A DNA stretch of 64,000 nucleotides from positions 7,208,997-7,272,996 of the forward strand of contig JBCNJP010000019.1 in NCBI GenBank assembly GCA_039602395.1, written 5' to 3'. Below the pieces are notes generated by a model, which was not told the DNA's origin, searched no databases, and was given only the letters and a program-made list of their open reading frames with translations. Shown here piece after piece: positions 58,256 through 64,000 of the stretch; position 1 is the stretch's first letter, and each line of letters opens with the position of its first letter. Both the position numbers and the translations under genes were made by a program. This stretch comes from Deinandra increscens subsp. villosa (taxonomy: Eukaryota; Streptophyta; Magnoliopsida; Asterales; Asteraceae).

Positions 58256-59656
58256 GGCTATCTGTAGTGAATGAAGCCCCTTGTGAGTGTTATGCGTCAT
58301 GTGGCGTCCACGTCATCAAGGGGGCTCAATGGAAAAAGTGGTGTAGTGGTAACCCCCCATAATGCCCCTCTAATTATTACGTAATTATTATTTTAAGGAA
58401 AATTGGCTTATATTAATCCCAGTTATCACTTATTGGCTTATAATAATCCAAGTTATTGTTTTTCCCTACAATAATCTCAGTTATTAACATGTTGGCCATG
58501 TATTGATCCGCCGTTAAGTTTTGACTAACGGTGTTAAATTTTTGCTGACTGGACGTCCTAATAGGATCCTACGTGGCATTTTATTTAAAAAAAAACCTTT
58601 TAATAAAAAAAATCTTTGCATTTCCACTAGAGGTGTTTGTTTTTTTCTTTTTCTTTTTTGGCTCATCGATTTCTTAGTTTTTAATGAGATGGATCTTTTT
58701 TTTTCCTAACCTTTGCTAATCGGTTATTACTCCACGATTTAGGCTGACTCAGAATTATTTTTTGCTAACCATGAATATAGGCCAATTCATGGAGATGCTT
58801 AATTTTTGTTTGTCCTTGCTATATATAGGCCTAATTCATCAAAAACAAAAAACCATGAATATAGGCCAATTCACACATATTCATGCCGTGTGCTAGTTTC
58901 TTTATAGTAGAGGCTGCTTCATTTTTATTTGTCCTTGCAATATATATCATCAAATTCGGTTTGTTTTTTAAATCCAATATAGTCTGTGATTTGATTGTTT
59001 GGTTTATATTTGCTGAAAATTATTTTGTGAAAAAAGATCTCGATCAATGTATGTAATACAAGGATCTTGAACATTCAGTCACATAAGGAAAAAAAAAACA
59101 CCACTTAACTGATTGAAGGTTCTCCCACATGAGCTAATTAACTCATACATCTTTGTATATATTTTCGTGGTTAGTTTATTAAAAACAAAAAAGCTCCATC
59201 TCATTAAAAAAAAATGCTCCACATGAGTTAACTCATAAACATTTTTTTGATTTTATTAAAAGTTTTTTTTTAAAAATGCCACGTACGATCCTACTAGGAC
59301 GCCTAGTTAGCAAAAATTTTAACACCGTTAGTCAAAACATAACGGCGGATCAATACAGGCCAACACGTTAATAACTGGGATTATTGTGAGGAAAAACAAT
59401 AACTGGGATTATTATCGGCCAATAGTTGATAACTGGGATTAATATAGGCCAATTTTCCTTATTTTAAAAATCCACTTAATAAAATCTCTTTAATTAGAAA
59501 AAAGAAAAAAAATAAACCAATCAACAAGAAAGGGGGGAGCGCCATGTACATCACGCCGACCACTTCAATTTGTAACATGGCGCCTTTGGGGGGGGGGGTG
59601 GAGGAGGGTGCCATGTTAGGGTATTTGGTGAAGATAGCGCCCCACTACGGATAGCC
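58256..59656. mobile_element. PIF/Harbinger-type MITE interrupted by a MULE
   Basis: Inverted tips GGCTATCTGTAGTG and (minus) GGCTATCCGTAGTGGGGC, flanked by TTA (58253-58255 and 59657-59659). Removing the nested MULE and its target duplicate leaves about 330 bp of non-coding MITE. Confidence 0.75.
58397..59458. mobile_element. MULE-like element nested in the Harbinger MITE
   Basis: 1062 bp. Inverted ends GGAAAATTGGCYTATATTAA lead into arms of about 210 bases with repeats of the type ATAATCCCAGTTATT. A perfect 9-bp duplication TTATTTTAA flanks it (58388-58396 and 59459-59467). The interior is AT-rich and has no coding region. Confidence 0.85.
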
Positions 59657-60351
59657 TTAAGGAGGGATAAAGCGTCCATGTTAGGGTATTTGTTGAAGAT
59701 GGCGCCCCACTACTCGAATGTTCTCCCTCGTTCTCACCTTTCCATTTTCAGGATCAATTGATTCAATTTTTTCATTTAAATTATAATTTATTTATTATAT
59801 ATTTAAATATTAAATTGTTAAAAAACATACAAGTGAAGAAAAAAAATAACCGAGTAGGAAAAAATAGTTTTTCTTTCACTTTCTATATGTAATTTAATTA
59901 TGGTGAACACATTTCATAACGAATCAAATCATGTCTAAAATGAATGAGATATCATTGTTCGAAAGTTAGTGTTCGGAGCTTCTAAAGGTAAAAAATTTCG
60001 AGGGAAAATAGTGGAAACTTATTTCATATTGGGGGGTTTATAATGAGTAGTACTCCTAAGTAATTGATTCTTTTAGTATGAGACACAAGTAAAAACCCTA
60101 AAGTTGTGGCGTGAATATTGAGAATATAGCATTTTGATGACGCAATTTGCACTTTGCACATTTTCGAAAGACGCCTTTATTTTTTTTACTAGAACCTTAA
60201 CAGTGGAAGTGCTAAGATCAGGGGAATTGATTTCCGAAATCATTATGATAATTGGTTTGACACTGATAAATGATGCGACCCAGATCAGTTACAACTTATT
60301 GATGGATTTTTCTTGTGACCTGAGAACGTATATATTTAGAGTTCACTTTAG

Positions 60352-60359
60352 TATAAATA
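60352..60359 (+). promoter_or_regulatory. TATA box in copy B promoter-like block
   Basis: TATAAATA, conserved with 39016-39023 together with the CA-rich sequence downstream. Confidence 0.45.
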
Positions 60360-61339
60360 CTAGGACCACACTCACTTTCAGAACATATTCCACGACACTT
60401 GTTACTTGATAGAAGACATACTCAAAATAATTCTCTACGCACCTAGAGGCCGCTTTTACACCCCAAATTCTAGCAATCTTTTTCACGCTAGATAGATTTG
60501 TGAATATTAATTGTTTTGACTATTATATCATGAGAAACAAACGAGTTGTTTTGGAAATTTTAATCGTGATTGAACCATGACCTCAACCCATTATTTAGTT
60601 ATATAGAATTCTTTTCATGTTTGTTTAAGTATTGTTATGGGTGATGTCTTAAATTAGAAGAAATTAAGGTTACAACGTTACATATTTAATTTACGTAGGA
60701 ATAAAGAATGTTAAAGGATCCACATATGAATAAACAAGCAGAGGGGTGGATACATACATGGTTCTTGGCATCAAGACATACTCGAACAAATAAACCTAGG
60801 ATTCATGTGGTGCTAGATTTTTTAACATACAGTGAGTACACTAAATAAGTTAAACTTACAAATAATATATGAAGCAAAAGCAAAGCTTTTACAAACGTCA
60901 ACTTGGAATAAATAAAGAATATTGATTCTAGACTCGATACATAGAAAACATATTTTTATTTTAGTGGCATAATTAATGTTTAAAAGAAACAATATATGTT
61001 ATAACGTCAAGATTCATGAATATAATTTTATAAACGGCTAGGTTTTGCTATACAAAAAAATTTAATGTCGGAGTTTGTTTCCCGTTTACCTTTTACTTTC
61101 TTATAAACATTTGAATTATTGAATAAAATTTAAAATAATGAAATAAATAAATATATTATATTTTAATTATTTAATTATTAGTAATGTAAAAATACTGATT
61201 AATGTGTTTTTGGCCTAACGATTTTATGGAGTTGAATAATGCTTAGATTTTTTATTTGATAGGGGCTCAAATCCAATTAGAGACAAAATATTTTGCTTAT
61301 TTTAAATTTTCATCCTACTCATTCTCTTTATTCAACTTA

Positions 61340-63300
61340 GGGGGGACGGTATGGTGGGCGGCTCCCCCACCCGGCTTCAAGGGAGCCGCATGGTTTCCAG
61401 CGGCAACGATACCGCCTCCAGCGGTTTGAAGACCACGGCTCCGATTTTCGTTGTTGGGCGGCACGAGGGAACCGGCGAGAGCCGTTCGAAATCGAACGTT
61501 GGTTTCGACCGTTGGGCCCTCCAACGGCTATTTTTTTTTTTCTTTTTTCTTTTTTACCAATTTACAACTATAAATTCTACCCATTTTATAACATTCTTAC
61601 ACCAACTTCTTCACCTATCTTCTACCTCTTTCACATAAATTCTACCCATTTTATTTATGGATCGATCAAAGAAGAAATCACCCGCTACCACGAAAAAATC
61701 CACCGCTCCCACCAAAAAATACAAATCGAAGGTTCGTAATACCGGTCAACCCTCCAACGCAAATCCTCCACCGCAATCACAACCGGGTTTTTTCACACAA
61801 CACCCTTCTCAACACTCGTTAATCGATCTCCTATCCGGACGTTATGGGGTTCAAGGGGAGTTATATCCCCCGCATTCTTCCCAAATGCATCAATTCCCCT
61901 CTAACGTCATGTACCAAAACACACAATTTCGAGAGCCAAGACGTCAAATCGATTCCGAATCCGAAGAAGAAGTTGAAGAAGAAGTTGAAGAAGAAGTCGG
62001 AGAAGAAGAAGAAGAGGAGATCGAGTTGATGAACGAAGACGTCCAAGTGATTACAAAGAAGAAAAATAAATTTCCGACGAGAGCGAAATGTAAAAATTGG
62101 ACGTCGGAGGAGGAACTTAATTTGACGAAGGCTTATATTCATTGCACCGAAGATGGGAAAAAGGCGGATCAACAATCCCGCGATTCGTTTTGGGGCAAAG
62201 TTCTTGTCCACTTTGACGGTTTGATGGGTGCACCTAGTGAGCGAACTAGGGATCAATTAAACTCGAAATGGAAGAAGTTGAACACAAAGTTGTCGAACTT
62301 CAACGCCCTCTACATTCAAACGGTAAAAATACATTTATTTTTTTTCTAACTCGATATATGTATATATATATATATTTATTAACTTTTTTTTTTTAAAAGA
62401 AAAATACTTGGGCAAGTGGGTGTGCGGATGGGGACATTTTGGTGAAAGCCCAAAACTTGTATAAAGAAATATACGAGAAAAATGGGTTTGCTCATTTGGG
62501 GTGTTGGGTCGAGGTAAAAGATCATCCGAAGTGGGCTCCGGTTGATAATGTACTTGGTGAAATACCGGAACCGGGTAAAAGGACGAAGACGTCCGAGTCG
62601 GGGGACTACACAACTTCAAATGATGTTGGGTCGACTCAATTGCCCGATCTAAATGAAGACTCAACCCCAACATACCCAAAAAATAAAGGGAAAAAGAAGT
62701 TGGGCGAGTCTTCGTCCACCGCGGGGAGCATGGCATCGGAAAAGGCGTTGGAAATGATGTCGGATTTTCAAGCCAATTGGATCAAAGAAAGGGAGCTTAA
62801 GGCAAAGCTTCGGGACGAAACCTTTGGAAAGAAACAAGCGATGTACGATGCGGTTAAAACTACAATGGAGGCTCAACGTCAAGTGATCGAGTTCAAACAA
62901 GCACGTGAACGACAAGAGAAAAAAACACGTGATCTCGAGATATTTATGAAACCGCATAATAATGTTGATCCTCAATTTCTACCGCTTGTTCTTGAACAAA
63001 AAAGAGATATCGCGAAGGAATACGGTTGGGAATGCAACTTTTAGGTTTTTTTTTTTTAATTGTAACCGTTTGATTTCGTAATGCTAGTGTTTGTTTTTTT
63101 ATATAAAAGTTGTTTGTTTATTAAAAGTTGTTAAAAATCAAAAAAAAAAAAAATTTCGGTGGCTTCTCCAAGCCACAAGGCAACCATACCTTGTGGTGTG
63201 GCTTGACAAGGCTTCAAAAACATCAAAAATGAGTTGACATGCTATGATTGGTTGGGGAGCATGGCTCCTTGAAGCCACAAGGCAACCATACCCCCTCCCC
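61340..63300 (+). mobile_element. PIF/Harbinger-type element encoding only the Myb/SANT-like protein
   Basis: 1961 bp between TTA triplets (61337-61339 and 63301-63303). Ends are G-rich and roughly inverted: GGGGGGACGGTATGGTGG, and on minus GGGGAGGGGGTATGGTTGCC. Copy A (about 40600-40615) has the uninterrupted CTTTATTCAACTTATGTAC, which confirms both ends and the 3-bp duplication. It contains one two-exon gene for a Myb/SANT-like accessory protein and no DDE transposase, so it would need a transposase in trans. Confidence 0.85.
61657..63044 (+). CDS. Myb/SANT-like DNA-binding protein of PIF/Harbinger type
   Basis: Two exons, 61657-62322 and 62400-63044, joined in phase across a 77-base GT-AG intron, giving 436 residues. 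The N-terminus is Lys/Ser/Thr-rich (1-28), then Pro/Gln-rich, then a strongly acidic Glu tract (about 100-125). A Myb/SANT-like helix region begins KNWTSEEELNLTKAYIHC (about 147-164) and continues through FWGKVLVHFDGL, RTRDQLNSKWKKLNTKLSNF and W-rich sequence in exon 2. The C-terminus is charged and probably coiled-coil (about 350-436). In PIF/Harbinger elements such a protein binds the termini and helps bring the transposase to them. Host genes with the same domain, often misnamed GSTT3-like, are also known. It is intact. The start ATG follows a short AT-rich leader. Confidence 0.85.
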
Positions 63301-63314
63301 TTATGTACTATATG

Positions 63315-63950
63315 TAGGCCTGTAAACGAACCGAACGAACACGAACAGTGGCATGTTCGTGTTCGTTCATTTAACTTTAAGAGAACATGAACACGAACAC
63401 GAACATTAGTCGAACAAAAAATTTCTTGTTCATGTTCGTTCATTAAGGAAATGGTCATGTTCGTGTTCGTTCGTTTAAGACTAGACGAACGGTTCAAGAA
63501 CATAAACGAACATAATTTTAAACGAACATAAATTTAAGCGAATATAAAGAACCACACCTTGTTTCCAACAATGTCAATAATCAAGAAAAACATCTAAACG
63601 AATGGTTTAAATGCTCATAAATCATTCCAAAATCGGTAAAGACTCATCCAACAATATTAATTTAAGTATTTTATTAATAAAACTTCTTATATTATTATAT
63701 GAATAAATATAAAAAAAACGTAAATGAACATAATCGAGCATAAACGAACACACATACATTAACATAAATAAACGAACGTTCACGAACATAAATGAACGAA
63801 CGAGACAGTTGTTCATGTTCGTTCATTTAATTAAATGAACAAACAAATTTGTTCGTGTTCGTTCATTTAGTAAATAAACGAACATAAACGAACTTCCCGC
63901 CGAACGGTTCACGAACTGTTCACTGAAAGTTCGGTTCGTTTACAGGCCTA
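63315..63950. mobile_element. hAT-type MITE
   Basis: 636 bp with perfect inverted tips TAGGCCTGTAAACGAACCGA at both ends and an 8-bp duplication ACTATATG (63307-63314 and 63951-63958). The interior is dominated by AACGAACA/TGTTCGTT motifs and non-coding. Copy A (about 40615-40632) shows the empty site TGTACTATATGG. Confidence 0.9.
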
Positions 63951-64000
63951 ACTATATGGTTATCTAAAGACTCTATATATTATTTTAATAAGTTGTAATA

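Larger units (their letters stand above)
52211..58393. repeat. 6.2-kb direct duplication, copy 2
   Basis: Second copy of 45538-51710. It is offset by 6673 at its start and 6683 at its end, because copy 1 has net small deletions. Beyond 58393 the sequence continues into a MULE that in copy 1 would fall in the gap. Confidence 0.95.
59660..64000. repeat. Dispersed duplication, copy B (runs to window end)
   Basis: Same-orientation relative of 38255-40660. It is interrupted by the Harbinger-type element 61340-63300 and the hAT MITE 63315-63950, after which homology resumes to the end of the window. Near its start (about 59675-59715) is a second copy of the terminal part of the adjacent Harbinger MITE, in place of the sequence found in copy A. 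Confidence 0.8.

Noticed and set aside
38255..61340. Copies A and B as the two LTRs of one 23-kb retroelement
   Set aside because: The DNA between them is an F-box gene, MULEs and MITEs with no gag-pol. No primer site or purine tract adjoins them, and the copies are too diverged and irregular.
1..64000. CRISPR arrays, bacterial operons or phage genes
   Set aside because: The window is plant nuclear DNA. The short regular repeats seen are MULE subterminal repeats or microsatellites, not spacer arrays.
1..64000. Functional tRNA or rRNA genes
   Set aside because: Only SINE-type A and B boxes were seen, with no tRNA cloverleaf or rRNA core recognised by eye. A covariance-model search would be needed to exclude them fully.

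Overview
The window is nuclear DNA of a flowering plant, almost certainly a eudicot. The evidence is an intron-containing PIP2 aquaporin, a plant F-box/FBA gene, Ty1/copia polyproteins, and MULE, hAT, PIF/Harbinger, CACTA, Helitron and tRNA-derived SINE sequences. Asteraceae is possible but I cannot show it. Ordinary genes are sparse: one PIP2 aquaporin (19476-20874, minus), one F-box gene present twice (45693-46835 and 52366-53508, minus), and one unidentified multi-exon transcription unit (about 3.8-6.8 kb, plus). Almost everything else is transposable-element DNA, much of it nested.
Layout: 0-12.7 kb holds a MULE-like element with long inverted repeats (1432-2530), decayed hAT sequence, the unidentified transcription unit, a Helitron 3' end (9782) and an LTR-retroelement remnant with a tRNA-Met primer site (10312). 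12687-17689 is a complete copia element with two LTRs that look identical and one in-frame stop. A Harbinger MITE (17793-18081) and the PIP2 gene follow. 21-28 kb is gene-poor, with SINE remnants. 28022-32994 is a small hAT-like element split by a second copia element (28268-32957) whose single polyprotein frame is open. 33-38 kb holds three MITEs in TA repeats, a SINE with target-site duplication, a MULE-like element with a GC-rich core (35035-36104) and a decayed copia fragment. 38.2-40.7 kb is the first copy of a sequence that recurs at 59.7-64 kb. 43919-45533 is a Pack-MULE carrying an exon of a TM9SF (nonaspanin/EMP70) gene. 45538-51710 and 52211-58393 are near-identical 6.2-kb copies on either side of a 500-N gap. 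After them come a Harbinger MITE with a MULE inside it, a PIF/Harbinger element encoding only the Myb/SANT-type accessory protein (61340-63300), and a hAT MITE (63315-63950).
The main theme is a dense set of MULE-like elements, five distinct insertions each with a perfect 9-bp target duplication. At least one carries a host gene exon. Both edges of the assembly gap fall inside MULE target-site sequences, so the long inverted repeats probably broke the assembly, and the gap may hide more than 500 bases. No previously undescribed multi-gene system was found. The strongest leads are the TM9SF Pack-MULE, the duplication around the gap, and the transposase-less Harbinger element whose empty site is preserved in the window.
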